Source of the DNA: Streptomyces sp. NP160
GTDB taxonomy: Bacteria; Actinomycetota; Actinomycetes; Actinomycetales; Quadrisphaeraceae
Reading direction: 5' to 3'
Length of the DNA stretch: 45,788 nucleotides
Assembly (NCBI RefSeq): GCF_006335115.1
Contig: NZ_VDMJ01000011.1
Coordinates: 1-45,788, forward strand
Position numbers and translations under genes: made by a program
The notes under the pieces: generated by a model
What the model was told of the DNA's origin: nothing
Seen by the model: the letters and a program-made list of their open reading frames with translations, nothing else
Databases searched by the model: none
In this document: positions 32,646 to 40,948 of the stretch, piece after piece
Layout: each line of letters starts with the position of its first letter
Position numbering within the stretch: position 1 is the first letter of the stretch

Positions 32646-33908
32646 GTGAGCGACGAGGACGCCCCCGCCAGCGCCGCACGCCGCGCGGTGCGCAGCCGCC
32701 GGGCGCTGCTGGTGGCGCTCGGGGTCGACAACCTCGGCTCGGGCCTCGTGCTGCCGCTGGTGGTCCTCTACGTCACCACGGTCGTCGGGGTGCCGCTCGG
32801 CACGGCCGGCCTGCTCCTCACGACGGGCACGGTGGCGGGACTGCTCGCGCCGCCGCTGGCCGGAGGCCTGGTCGACCGCGTCGGGCCGAAGGCCGTCGTC
32901 GTCGTGAGCCAGGCGCTGCAGGCCGCGGGCGTGGTGGTGTACCTGCTCGCCGACGGCGCGGCGTCCGTGCTGGTGGCCGCCGCGCTCGTGGCAGCGGGGA
33001 CGCAGACCTTCTACTCCTCCGTCTTCGCGCTCATCGCCGACGTCGCCCCCGCCGGGCCCAAGGACCGCACCTTCGCGGCGGTCGAGGTGGTGCGGTCGAC
33101 GGCGTTCGGCGCCGGAGCGCTGGTCGCGGCGGTGCTGGTCTCGGTGGTGGACCCGGCGGTGCTGAGGGCCGCCCTGGCCGTGGACGCCGCGTCGTTCGCC
33201 GTCTGCGCGGTGCTGCTGGTGGTGCTCGTGCACCCGGCCCGCCGCACCGCCCCCTCGCCCGTCGCCGCAGACCCGGGGCGGGGGTCCCGCGCCGTGCTCC
33301 GCGACCGGCCCTACCTGGCGCTCATCGCCGTCACCGCGCTGCTCGCGCTGCCGTCGGACTTCCTGCTCGTGGGCGTGGCCGTGTACCTGCGCGAGCTGGC
33401 GCCCGGCTCGGAGTGGGCCGCCGGGGCGGGCATCACCGCGCTCACCGCCACGTCGCTGCTGACGCTGACCGTGGTCCGGCTGACCTCGCACTGGCGGCGC
33501 ACCACCTCCATGGCGCTCGGCGGGTGCTGCCTCGCGGCCTGGGCCGCGGCGTCGGCCGTGGCGATCTGGCTGCCGACCAGCTGGGTGGGCCCCTGGGTGC
33601 TCGCCTCGCTCGTGCTGCTGGCCGGCGGCAGCCTGCTGTTCGGCTCGCGCGTCAACGCGCTCGCGGAGGCCGCCGCGCCCGCCGCCTCCCGCGGACGGCA
33701 CCTCGCAGCGTTCCAGTGCGCCTTCACCGCGGCGGCCCTCGCGGCGCCGCTGCTGGTCTCGGCGATGGCCGTCGGCCTGTGGCTGCCGTGGCTGCTGGTG
33801 GGCGCCGCCGCACTGGCCGGAGCGGCGGCGGTGCCGCTGGTGGGCCGCCGGTTGCCCCAGCACGCGGTAGGCCCGGGAGGATCCGTGCCGCCCGCGGCGC
33901 AGGAGTAG
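32646..33908 (+). CDS. MFS transporter
   Basis: A 420-residue transporter with about 12 helices. The loop motif is GGLVDRVGPKAVVVVSQ, and the first helix is preceded by a charged N-terminus. Closest in style to actinobacterial exporters of the DHA group. Substrate unknown. Leaderless start by its -10 box. Confidence 0.9.
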   Translation: MSDEDAPASAARRAVRSRRALLVALGVDNLGSGLVLPLVVLYVTTVVGVPLGTAGLLLTTGTVAGLLAPPLAGGLVDRVGPKAVVVVSQALQAAGVVVYLLADGAASVLVAAALVAAGTQTFYSSVFALIADVAPAGPKDRTFAAVEVVRSTAFGAGALVAAVLVSVVDPAVLRAALAVDAASFAVCAVLLVVLVHPARRTAPSPVAADPGRGSRAVLRDRPYLALIAVTALLALPSDFLLVGVAVYLRELAPGSEWAAGAGITALTATSLLTLTVVRLTSHWRRTTSMALGGCCLAAWAAASAVAIWLPTSWVGPWVLASLVLLAGGSLLFGSRVNALAEAAAPAASRGRHLAAFQCAFTAAALAAPLLVSAMAVGLWLPWLLVGAAALAGAAAVPLVGRRLPQHAVGPGGSVPPAAQE

Positions 33909-34064
33909 ACCGCTGCTGGTGACCGGGTCCTCCTGCGTGGCACGCGCGGCGCCCCTGCACGACCTGCCGGCCGTGGGCGTTGGCGTCGTGCTCGTGCGGT
34001 CCACCGTGGCCGGTGGTGGCCGTCGGGCGTTGACGTGAGGCGCCCTCTCCGCAGAGGCTGGAAC

Positions 34065-34967
34065 GTGCTGCCACCCGAGCGCTTCGCCGTCCACAGCGCG
34101 TACAGCGACCCCGGTGCCTTCGCGCACCGGTTGCGGGAGCTCCCCGACGGCGTCGCCGCCGTGTGCGCGGCGGCGCGCGGCACCATCGCGCACTACCGCG
34201 CCGAGCTCGCGGACCTGCCTGTCGAGCGGCGGCACGAGGTCGACCTGCGCTGGCTGGCGCGCATCCTCGCGCTCGACGCCGAGCGCCACTCCCAGCCGCT
34301 GACCCACGCCCGCCCGCTGGAGCAGCGCGTCGCGGGCTGCTGCCGCGACCACACCCTCTTCGTCGTCGGCGCTCTGCGCGAGAGGGGCGTGCCCGCGCGC
34401 TCGCGCGTCGGGTTCGCCGGGTACTTCTCGCCCGGGTACCACCACGACCACGTGGTGGTGGAGCACCACGACGGCGAGCGGTGGGTCCGCACGGACCCCG
34501 AGCTGGACGGCGGCCACTGGCCCTTCGACCCACGGGACGTGCCGACCGGTGCCGGGGCGCCCTTCGCCAGCGCGGCGGAGGTCTGGCGGGGGCACCGCGC
34601 CGGCGAGCTCGACGCGTCGGCGTACGGCGTCTTCCCCGGGTCCCCGTTCGGCGGGCCGGAGTTCGTCCGCGGCTACGTGGTGTTCGAGGTGGCGCACCGG
34701 TTCGGTGACGAGCTGCTGCTGTGGGACGCCTGGGGCGCGACCGAGGACGACGCGGACCCCGCCGAGGCCGACGCGCTGGCCGACGAGGTGGCCGACCTCC
34801 TCGTCCGCAGCGACGACGGCGACGGCGGCGCGGAGTCCGAGCTGCTGGCGCGCTACACCGAGGACGACCGGCTCCACCCCGGGGCGTCGGTGGTCCAGCA
34901 CTCCCCGTTCGGGGCTGACGACGTCGTGGTGGACCTCACCCCGCCGGGGCGCGCTCCCGCGGGGTGA
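34065..34967 (+). CDS. Transglutaminase-like domain protein
   Basis: A 300-residue protein with a cysteine-protease-like transglutaminase fold. The probable triad is Cys in VAGCCRDHTLF, His in YHHDHVVVE and Asp in RTDPELD. A C-terminal extension of about 130 residues is acidic and without known domain. GTG 34065 has AGAGG 7 nt upstream and is preferred to GTG 34035. Cytoplasmic (no signal). Substrate unknown. Confidence 0.83.
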   Translation: MLPPERFAVHSAYSDPGAFAHRLRELPDGVAAVCAAARGTIAHYRAELADLPVERRHEVDLRWLARILALDAERHSQPLTHARPLEQRVAGCCRDHTLFVVGALRERGVPARSRVGFAGYFSPGYHHDHVVVEHHDGERWVRTDPELDGGHWPFDPRDVPTGAGAPFASAAEVWRGHRAGELDASAYGVFPGSPFGGPEFVRGYVVFEVAHRFGDELLLWDAWGATEDDADPAEADALADEVADLLVRSDDGDGGAESELLARYTEDDRLHPGASVVQHSPFGADDVVVDLTPPGRAPAG

Positions 34968-35032
34968 CGGGCCCGTCGCGCTGGTGCGGGGGCGAGCTCG
35001 CCCCCGTGCCGCCGGGGCGAGGCCGGCGGGCC

Positions 35033-35407
35033 TCAGCTGTCGCGACCGCCGCGCGGCCCGGAGGGGTCAGCGGCCAGACCGTGGCGGGCTGCGGGCGCGG
35101 CCTCGCCGGCCGTCGTGGGGTCGACCGGCGAGCCGGCGTCCGCGGGCGGCGCTGCCTCCGGTGCGGGGGCCGCCGGGTCGCCGCCGGTCGGCGCGGCTCC
35201 CGCGGCCAGCTGCTGCGCGCGGGACCGCAGCACCTGCAGCACCGCGGTCCGCTTGCCGTGGGCCTGCTCGAAGCGCAGCAGCTGGTCGAGCTGCTCGGCG
35301 TCGAGCGTGCGGACGCGGCCCTGCAGGGAGCCGACGGGCAGGTGGTCGAAGTCGGGGATCGCCAGGTCCTCGCGGGACGGGGACCCGCCGGCGGTGGGCG
35401 TGCTCAT
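35033..35407 (-). CDS. Small conserved actinobacterial protein
   Basis: A 124-residue protein. IPDFDHLPVGSLQGRVRTLDAEQLDQLLRFEQAHGKRTAVLQVLRSRAQQL (first 70 residues) matches a small helical domain common in actinobacterial hypotheticals, I believe called DUF8129. The rest is a Pro/Ala-rich tail. Function unknown. Confidence 0.75.
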   Translation of the reverse strand: MSTPTAGGSPSREDLAIPDFDHLPVGSLQGRVRTLDAEQLDQLLRFEQAHGKRTAVLQVLRSRAQQLAAGAAPTGGDPAAPAPEAAPPADAGSPVDPTTAGEAAPAARHGLAADPSGPRGGRDS

Positions 35408-35516
35408 GTGCGGGCCCTACCCGGTGCCGAGATCGGTAGACGGACGGCCGGGCAGACGGCCGGGCAGACGGGTGGGCGGGCGGCCGCGGCGCGCGCGGCT
35501 CCCGCGACCGTCGCGG

Positions 35517-35951
35517 TCAGGGGCGGGCGACGAGGCGGCGCAGGGCCAGGGCGGCCAGCGGCGCGTAGGCCACCACCACGGGCGCCCACCCCTCCAGGAC
35601 GAGCGTCGTGGTGGAGCCGCCGTCGACGCGGCCGCTCAGCGAGACGCCGTGCTCCAGGCGGAGCCGGCCGAGCCGCCGCAGCGCGCCCGGCAGCGGCAGG
35701 CCCAGCGCGTGCGTCGGCTGGACGCGCCAGGTCCATCGGCGGGCGCGGTCGTCGACGTCCTCAGCGGTGAAGGAGAGCCTGAGCCCGCCGTGGCCGCGCA
35801 CGACGCCCGCCGTCCCCGTCCGCAGCCGCGGGGTGCTCGGGGAGACGGATGCGATCTGGGGCGACCACGTCGGCCACAGCGACGGGTCGGCGTACCGCTC
35901 CCACACCAGCGGCGGGGGAGCGGCACCCGTGACCGCGAGCTCGCGCCTCAC
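35517..35951 (-). CDS. SRPBCC-fold protein
   Basis: A 144-residue protein of the START/polyketide-cyclase fold. WERYADPSLWPTWSPQIASV is the usual N-terminal block, followed by beta strands and a long C-terminal helix. A hydrophobic ligand is likely but unknown. It starts 7 nt after the YbaK gene stop, so it is the third gene of the PEBP operon. Confidence 0.83.
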   Translation of the reverse strand: MRRELAVTGAAPPPLVWERYADPSLWPTWSPQIASVSPSTPRLRTGTAGVVRGHGGLRLSFTAEDVDDRARRWTWRVQPTHALGLPLPGALRRLGRLRLEHGVSLSGRVDGGSTTTLVLEGWAPVVVAYAPLAALALRRLVARP

Positions 35952-35958
35952 AGCACCC

Positions 35959-36537
35959 TCAGGACGACGAGGGCGGCAGCGGCACGCCGAGGCCCTCGAC
36001 CACCTCGACGCCGGGCAGCCGGCCCAGCAGCGCCCCGGGCAGGGCGAGCTTGGAGCGGCGCACGCCGGAGCCGATGACGGCCACGTCCACCTCGAGCACC
36101 GCGGCGTCCACCAGCACCTGCCACGCGGGCGGCAGCCCCACCGGCGTGATGCCGCCGAACTCCATGCCGGACCCGGCGACGGCGCGGTCGTGGTCGAGGA
36201 AGGACGCCTTGCGCGCGTCGAGGCGCCTGCGGACCAGGCCGTTGACGTCGGCGCGGGTGGTGGCGAGCACCACGCACGCGGCGACCCGCTCGACCTCGCC
36301 GCGCCGGCCGGCCACCACGACGCAGTTGGCCATGATCGAGGCCGGGGCGCCGGTGGCCTCCACGAGGGCGGCGGTGTCGGCGAGGTCGGGGTCGATCTCG
36401 GCGACCAGCACCTGCTGCGCCGCCTCGCCCCACGCCTGCAGCGCCGCCGCCACGGGCGGTGCGAGCAGGTCGGTGCGGCCCGGGGCGGACTCCCACGGGA
36501 GCCCGCCCGGCCCGGTCACCGGCTGCCCCGGCGGCAC
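35959..36537 (-). CDS. YbaK/EbsC-type aminoacyl-tRNA deacylase
   Basis: A 192-residue editing-domain protein, which removes mischarged amino acids from tRNA (Cys-tRNA-Pro and relatives). KSLFVV-like block MANCVVVAGRRGEVERVAACVVLATTRADVNGLVRR, then GGITPVGLP and the final VIGSGVRRSKLALPGALL segment fit the family. GTG 36537 lies 5 nt downstream of the PEBP stop. Confidence 0.85.
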   Translation of the reverse strand: MPPGQPVTGPGGLPWESAPGRTDLLAPPVAAALQAWGEAAQQVLVAEIDPDLADTAALVEATGAPASIMANCVVVAGRRGEVERVAACVVLATTRADVNGLVRRRLDARKASFLDHDRAVAGSGMEFGGITPVGLPPAWQVLVDAAVLEVDVAVIGSGVRRSKLALPGALLGRLPGVEVVEGLGVPLPPSSS

Positions 36538-36542
36538 AGCGC

Positions 36543-37076
36543 TCAGCCCTGCACCTGGTAGGTCGGCGTCAGCGTGGCGCGCGCGATGGTGTGGAACAGC
36601 GCGGTGAACGCGACCACGGTGGGCGTGGCGGAGGCGTCCAGGCCGAGGTCGTCGGTGTCGAGGGCGTGCACCGCGAAGACGTACCGGTGGGGCCGGTCGC
36701 CGGGCGGGGGAGCGGCGCCCGTGAAGGCCGCGCCGCCCACGTCGTTCTTCACGGCCGTGCCGCCGCCCAGCTGCACCGAGCCCTCGTCACCGGCGCCGGT
36801 CGGCAGCTCGGTCACGGACGCGGGGACGCCGAACACGGTCCAGTGCCAGAAGCCCGCCGGGGTGGGGGCGTCGGGGTCGAAGCAGCTCACCACGAAGGAC
36901 TTCGTCTCGGCCGGGAAACCGCTCCAGCGCAGCTGCGGGGAGGTGCTGCCGCCCTCGGCGGAGTGGCGGTCGGCCATGGGCTCGCCGTCGGTGACGTCGG
37001 TGCTGGTGAGGGTGAAGGCGGGCACCTGCGGCAGCTGGCCGTAGGGCTCCGGTGCGAGCGGGCGGTCGAGGTCCAT
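36543..37076 (-). CDS. YbhB/YbcL (PEBP) family protein
   Basis: A 177-residue PEBP-fold protein. [29 protein letters not shown] contains the conserved DPDAP and the HW of the anion-binding pocket, and [19 protein letters not shown] follows. Binds phosphate or phospholipid-like anions; cellular function unclear. Strong site GGAGGAG before ATG 37076. First gene of a three-gene operon. Confidence 0.92.
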   Translation of the reverse strand: MDLDRPLAPEPYGQLPQVPAFTLTSTDVTDGEPMADRHSAEGGSTSPQLRWSGFPAETKSFVVSCFDPDAPTPAGFWHWTVFGVPASVTELPTGAGDEGSVQLGGGTAVKNDVGGAAFTGAAPPPGDRPHRYVFAVHALDTDDLGLDASATPTVVAFTALFHTIARATLTPTYQVQG

Positions 37077-37130
37077 CGTTCTCCTCCGGGCTGTTCCAGG
37101 GTGGGGGTCGGTGGGCGCCAGGGGCGGTCA

Positions 37131-37148
37131 GCGCTGACGCGTCAGCGC
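37131..37148. terminator. Perfect 18-bp palindrome
   Basis: GCGCTGACGCGTCAGCGC overlaps the stop codon of the small minus-strand ORF. It may end transcription ahead of the PEBP gene or be an operator for it. Confidence 0.45.
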
Positions 37149-37348
37149 GGGTGGTCCTGGGACGGAGAGCCGATCTGCGGCTCCTGCAGAGGGCCGTGGT
37201 GGCCCTCGGCGCCGTCCACGAGGTCGTCCGCGGCGTGCCCGGGCAGTGCCGCCGAGGCGTCCACCGAGGGGTCCTCCTCGGAGGCGTCGAGCTGGCTGGC
37301 CACGCCCAGGGGGTCCTCGGCGGCGCGCTGGTCGGGGTCGCTGGTCAC
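37142..37348 (-). CDS. Small acidic protein, hypothetical
   Basis: A 68-residue acidic ORF (many Asp, Glu and Gly, few hydrophobics) starting at GTG 37348 and diverging from DedA. No strong RBS or known family. The composition is unlike a shadow frame, but support is modest. Confidence 0.45.
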   Translation of the reverse strand: MTSDPDQRAAEDPLGVASQLDASEEDPSVDASAALPGHAADDLVDGAEGHHGPLQEPQIGSPSQDHPR

Positions 37349-37413
37349 GGGCGCCACTGTGCCGCGCGGGTGCGGGAGTCGCACTCCAGCGCGTCGGTGG
37401 CTCCTTCCTCACC

Positions 37414-37419
37414 TAGCGT
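37414..37419 (+). promoter_or_regulatory. -10 box of the leaderless DedA gene
   Basis: TAGCGT, 7 nt before GTG 37427. Confidence 0.55.
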
Positions 37420-37426
37420 GTACCCG

Positions 37427-38161
37427 GTGATCCCCCTGCTCGCCTCCGCATCGGCTGACAGCACCTCCGCTGCCAACGGGCTGACCGGGCTGTCGGGGTG
37501 GGTGGCCGACGTCATGGACGCCCTCGGCTGGCCCGGCGTGTTCCTGCTGACGCTGCTGGAGACGGTGTTCCCGCCCATCCCCAGCGAGGTGGTGCTGCCG
37601 CTGGGCGGCTTCCTCGCCTACGACGGGCGGATGAACCTCGCGGCGGTGTTCGTCGCGGCCACCGCCGGCGGCGTGCTCGGAGCCTTCCTGCTGTACGAGC
37701 TCGCCCGGCGGATCGGGCAGCGCCGCGCCATCGCGCTGCTGGCGAAGATGCCCCTGGTGGACGAGGACGACGCGGACGCCGCCAACCGCTGGTTCCGCCG
37801 CCACGGCCGCTCGGCCGTCTTCTTCGGCCGACTCATCCCCGGGGTCCGCAGCCTCATCTCGCTCCCCGCCGGGGCCGCGGAGATGCCGCTGGGGCAGTTC
37901 CTCCTCTACACCACCGCCGGCACGGCCCTGTGGAACGCGCTGCTCATCGGCGGCGGGTACGCGCTGGGCTCCCAGTGGGACAGCGTCTCGGGCTACGCGG
38001 ACGTGTTCGACAAGGTGGTCATCGGTGCCGTCGTGCTGGCGGTGGCGCTGCTCGTGGTGCGCCAGGTCCGCAAGCGCCGCGCGCAGCGGCGCGCCGAGCG
38101 GGAGGCGGAGCTGGCCGCCCGCGCCAGCAGGGGGACGGGCACCGGCGCAGGCACCCGGTGA
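37427..38161 (+). CDS. DedA family membrane protein
   Basis: A 244-residue integral membrane protein. GVFLLTLLETVFPPIPSEVVLPLGGFLA is the DedA N-terminal motif, with the acidic residues E and the FFGRLIPGVRSLISLPAG segment carrying essential arginines. DedA proteins translocate lipid carriers or phospholipids and support envelope homeostasis. Start GTG 37427 fits the leaderless promoter. Confidence 0.95.
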   Translation: MIPLLASASADSTSAANGLTGLSGWVADVMDALGWPGVFLLTLLETVFPPIPSEVVLPLGGFLAYDGRMNLAAVFVAATAGGVLGAFLLYELARRIGQRRAIALLAKMPLVDEDDADAANRWFRRHGRSAVFFGRLIPGVRSLISLPAGAAEMPLGQFLLYTTAGTALWNALLIGGGYALGSQWDSVSGYADVFDKVVIGAVVLAVALLVVRQVRKRRAQRRAEREAELAARASRGTGTGAGTR

Positions 38162-38228
38162 GGTGAACCGCGGCGACGGCCGGCACCCCAGGGGTGGAGG
38201 AGCTCCGCGGGCCTGCCGATGGGCGGGA

Positions 38229-39008
38229 GTGACCTGCCACCGCGACGGCGCCCGCCACTGCGCCTGCACCCCTGAGCTCGTCGACCACGCACCGCGCCTG
38301 GAGCTGCACAGCCCCGACGCCCGCGCGCACGCCGCGCTGCGCCTGCTCGCCGCGCCCCTCGCCGTCGACGTGGCCCGCACCGCCCCGCACGCCTCGGTGG
38401 TCCGGGGTGACGTGGCTGCGCTGCTGCGCGCCGCCGCCGGTGCCCTGCCCGCCGCGTCCCTGGAGGAGCCCGCCGCACCGGCCGGGGTGGCCGAGGGCTC
38501 GACGACGACGGCGCCCGCGAGCACCGAGGAGCGCCCGGAGCCGACCGCGTCCCTGCCGCACCGGGCCGAGCTGCTCGGCTCGCTCGAGCGCGCGCTGGAG
38601 CACCAGCGCCCCGGGACGACCACCGCGCTGCTGTTCTGCAGCGTGGGCGACGGTGACCTCGGCGGCGCGGTGCTGGGCGTGGTGGCCTCGCGCGTGCGCG
38701 GCCACCTGCGCCGCAGCGACGTGCTCGCCCACTGCGGAGGGGGCCGCTTCGTGGCCGTGCTCCCCGACCTGCCGCTGCCGTCCGGCGAGGACGCCGTCAC
38801 GCGCGTGGTCGCCTCGGTCCGCGACGCCCTGCGCGAGCCTGCAGCCACCGCCGACGGGCTGTTCCCGCTGCGCGCCGTGGTGGGCGCGCTGGTGCACCCC
38901 GGTGGCGACGAGCCCGACGACGCCGAGGCCGGCGGGCCGCTGACGGCCGCCGAGATGCTCGGCGTGGTGGAGCGGGCCATGGAGCGCGGCACGCTGTCCA
39001 CCCCCTGA
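38229..39008 (+). CDS. Degenerate GGDEF-domain protein
   Basis: About 259 residues. The C-terminal 150 residues follow a GGDEF fold: LPHRAELLGSLERAL replaces LTGLPNRR, HLRRSDVLAHCGGGRFVAVLPDL replaces RLRRSDLVARLGGDEFAVLLP. The active-site Asp and Glu are gone (GGGRF in place of GGDEF), so no diguanylate cyclase activity is expected. An N-terminal 130-residue region starts with a Cys-rich run (CHRDGARHCACTPEL). GTG 38163, 2 nt after the DedA stop, is an alternative start. Likely read with DedA. Confidence 0.7.
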   Translation: MTCHRDGARHCACTPELVDHAPRLELHSPDARAHAALRLLAAPLAVDVARTAPHASVVRGDVAALLRAAAGALPAASLEEPAAPAGVAEGSTTTAPASTEERPEPTASLPHRAELLGSLERALEHQRPGTTTALLFCSVGDGDLGGAVLGVVASRVRGHLRRSDVLAHCGGGRFVAVLPDLPLPSGEDAVTRVVASVRDALREPAATADGLFPLRAVVGALVHPGGDEPDDAEAGGPLTAAEMLGVVERAMERGTLSTP

Positions 39009-39080
39009 GCGCGGCCCCCCGGACGGCGAGGGGAGGGCGCCCGTCACGCGCGGGTGTCGATCTGCGAGACGATGGGGCCC

Positions 39081-40865
39081 GTGAGCTCCGCCCCTGACCA
39101 GTCCGCCACTCCCGAGCCGTCGCCCTCGTCGTCGTCCTCCTCCACCTCGACGAGGTTCGCCGACCTCGGGCTCGGCCCGGAGCTGCTCGCGGCGCTCAAC
39201 GACCTCGGCTACGAGGAGCCGACGCCGGTGCAGGCCGAGGCGGTGCCGCACCTGCTGGCCGGGCGAGACCTGCTCGGCCAGGCGGCCACGGGCACGGGCA
39301 AGACGGCGGCCTTCGCGCTGCCGCTGCTGCAGCGCCTGGCTGACGCCAGCCGCTCCGGCGAGCCGACCGGCAGGGGCCCGTCGGCGCTGGTGCTGGCCCC
39401 GACGCGCGAGCTGGCGCTGCAGGTGGCCAGCGCCACCGAGTCCTACGGCGCGGGCCTGGGCGTGCGCGTGCTGGCCGTCTACGGCGGCGCGCCCATCGGC
39501 GGGCAGCTGCGCGAGCTCCAGCGCGGGGTCGACGTGGTGGTCGGCACCCCCGGCCGCGTGCTCGACCACCTCTCCCGCGGCAGCCTGGACCTGTCCGGCG
39601 TGCGCACCGTGGTGCTCGACGAGGCCGACGAGATGCTCGACGCCGGCTTCCAGGAGGAGATCGAGGGCATCCTCGAGCAGGCACCGCGCGAGCGGCAGAC
39701 GGTGCTGTTCAGCGCCACCATGGCCGGGCGCATCGAGCGCATCGCCCGCACCCACCAGACCGACCCGGTGCGCGTGGTGCTGCAGCGCGAGGTGCCCGAG
39801 GGCGGTGCGCCGCTGGTGGAGCAGCGCGCCCACGTGGTGCAGCGGGCGTGGAAGCTGCCGGCGCTGCGCCGCGTGCTCGACGTGGAGGCGCCGGCCGCCG
39901 CGATCATCTTCTGCCGCAGCCGCGGCGAGGTCGACGAGCTGACCGAGGCCCTCAACGGGCGCGGCATGCGCGCCGAGGCGCTGCACGGCGGCATGAGCCA
40001 GGACCAGCGCGACCGCGTCATGGGCCGGCTGCGCGCCGGGGTGGCGCAGCTGCTCGTGGCCACCGACGTCGCCGCGCGCGGCCTCGACGTGGAGCAGCTG
40101 ACCCACGTCATCAACTACGACGTGCCGGCCTCCTCCGAGGCGTACGTGCACCGCATCGGCCGCGTGGGCCGCGGCGGGCGCTCCGGGGTGGCCATCACCA
40201 TCGCCGAGCCGCGCGAGGCCCGGTACATCGCCGGGCTGGAGCGCGCCTCGCGCGGGTCCATCGCCGTGCTCCCGGTGCCGACGGCGCAGACGCTGCGGGA
40301 GCGCCGCGCGGAGCGGACCGCCGCCGCCCTGGAGGCCGCCGACGTCGACGGCGCCGCGCGCGAGCTGGCGGCGAAGCTGACGCAGGAGCGCGAGCCGGCC
40401 GAGGTGCTGGCCGCCGCCCTGGTGCTGCTGGCGCAGGCCCGCGGCGAGCGCGGCGACGAGCCGGACGTGCCCGACGCCTCCTCCGGCCGCCCGCTGCGCT
40501 CCGGTCCGCGGGCCGGGGCCGAGCGGGGCGCGCGCCCGGTCGGCGGTGCCCGCGGCGAGGGTCGTCGCGCGCCGCACGGCCGTCCCGCCGGACCGGTCGG
40601 CGGCGGCCGCAAGCCCCGCCTGGGCGGGGAGGTCTCCCGCGTGTGGGTGGGCCTGGGTCGCCAGGCCGGGGTGCGCCCGCAGGACCTGGTCGGCGCGGTG
40701 ACCGGTGAGACCCGCCTGGACGGCGGCGAGGTCGGGGCCATCGAGGTGCACGAGCGCTACAGCCTCGTCGAGGTGCCCTCCGGCGCCGTCGACGACGTGG
40801 TGACCGGCCTGCAGAGCGGTCTCATCCGCGGTCGCAAGGTGCGCGTGCGCCCCGAGCGCTTCTGA
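39081..40865 (+). CDS. DEAD-box RNA helicase with DbpA-type RNA-binding domain
   Basis: About 594 residues. Q motif and motif I (PTPVQ, ATGTGKTAAF), PTREL, TPGR, VVLDEADEML, SAT and HRIGRVGRGGR are all present. A basic Gly/Arg-rich linker leads to a C-terminal RNA-binding domain of the DbpA/CsdA type (about 515-594). Probably a cold-shock or ribosome-assembly RNA helicase. A GACGAT 7 nt before GTG 39081 fits a leaderless start; ATG 39072 and GTG 39054 are alternatives. Confidence 0.93.
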   Translation: MSSAPDQSATPEPSPSSSSSSTSTRFADLGLGPELLAALNDLGYEEPTPVQAEAVPHLLAGRDLLGQAATGTGKTAAFALPLLQRLADASRSGEPTGRGPSALVLAPTRELALQVASATESYGAGLGVRVLAVYGGAPIGGQLRELQRGVDVVVGTPGRVLDHLSRGSLDLSGVRTVVLDEADEMLDAGFQEEIEGILEQAPRERQTVLFSATMAGRIERIARTHQTDPVRVVLQREVPEGGAPLVEQRAHVVQRAWKLPALRRVLDVEAPAAAIIFCRSRGEVDELTEALNGRGMRAEALHGGMSQDQRDRVMGRLRAGVAQLLVATDVAARGLDVEQLTHVINYDVPASSEAYVHRIGRVGRGGRSGVAITIAEPREARYIAGLERASRGSIAVLPVPTAQTLRERRAERTAAALEAADVDGAARELAAKLTQEREPAEVLAAALVLLAQARGERGDEPDVPDASSGRPLRSGPRAGAERGARPVGGARGEGRRAPHGRPAGPVGGGRKPRLGGEVSRVWVGLGRQAGVRPQDLVGAVTGETRLDGGEVGAIEVHERYSLVEVPSGAVDDVVTGLQSGLIRGRKVRVRPERF

Positions 40866-40885
40866 CCCGGGCGCCGACGACCCGT

Positions 40886-40892
40886 CATATAT
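40886..40892 (+). promoter_or_regulatory. AT-rich element upstream of the NCS2 permease gene
   Basis: CATATAT is one of the few AT-rich islands of the window, about 57 nt before the ATG, and could contain a -10 box. CGGGCGAAACCCG further on forms a small hairpin. Confidence 0.3.
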
Positions 40893-40948
40893 CGCCGCGG
40901 CAACACGGGCGAAACCCGCGCCCGGCGGCGAGCCGTCACCCTGCGGTG

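Noticed and set aside
40866-40948. Purine or xanthine riboswitch before the NCS2 permease
   Set aside because: The 83-nt gap has only a small CGAAA-loop hairpin and no conserved riboswitch core I can recognise.
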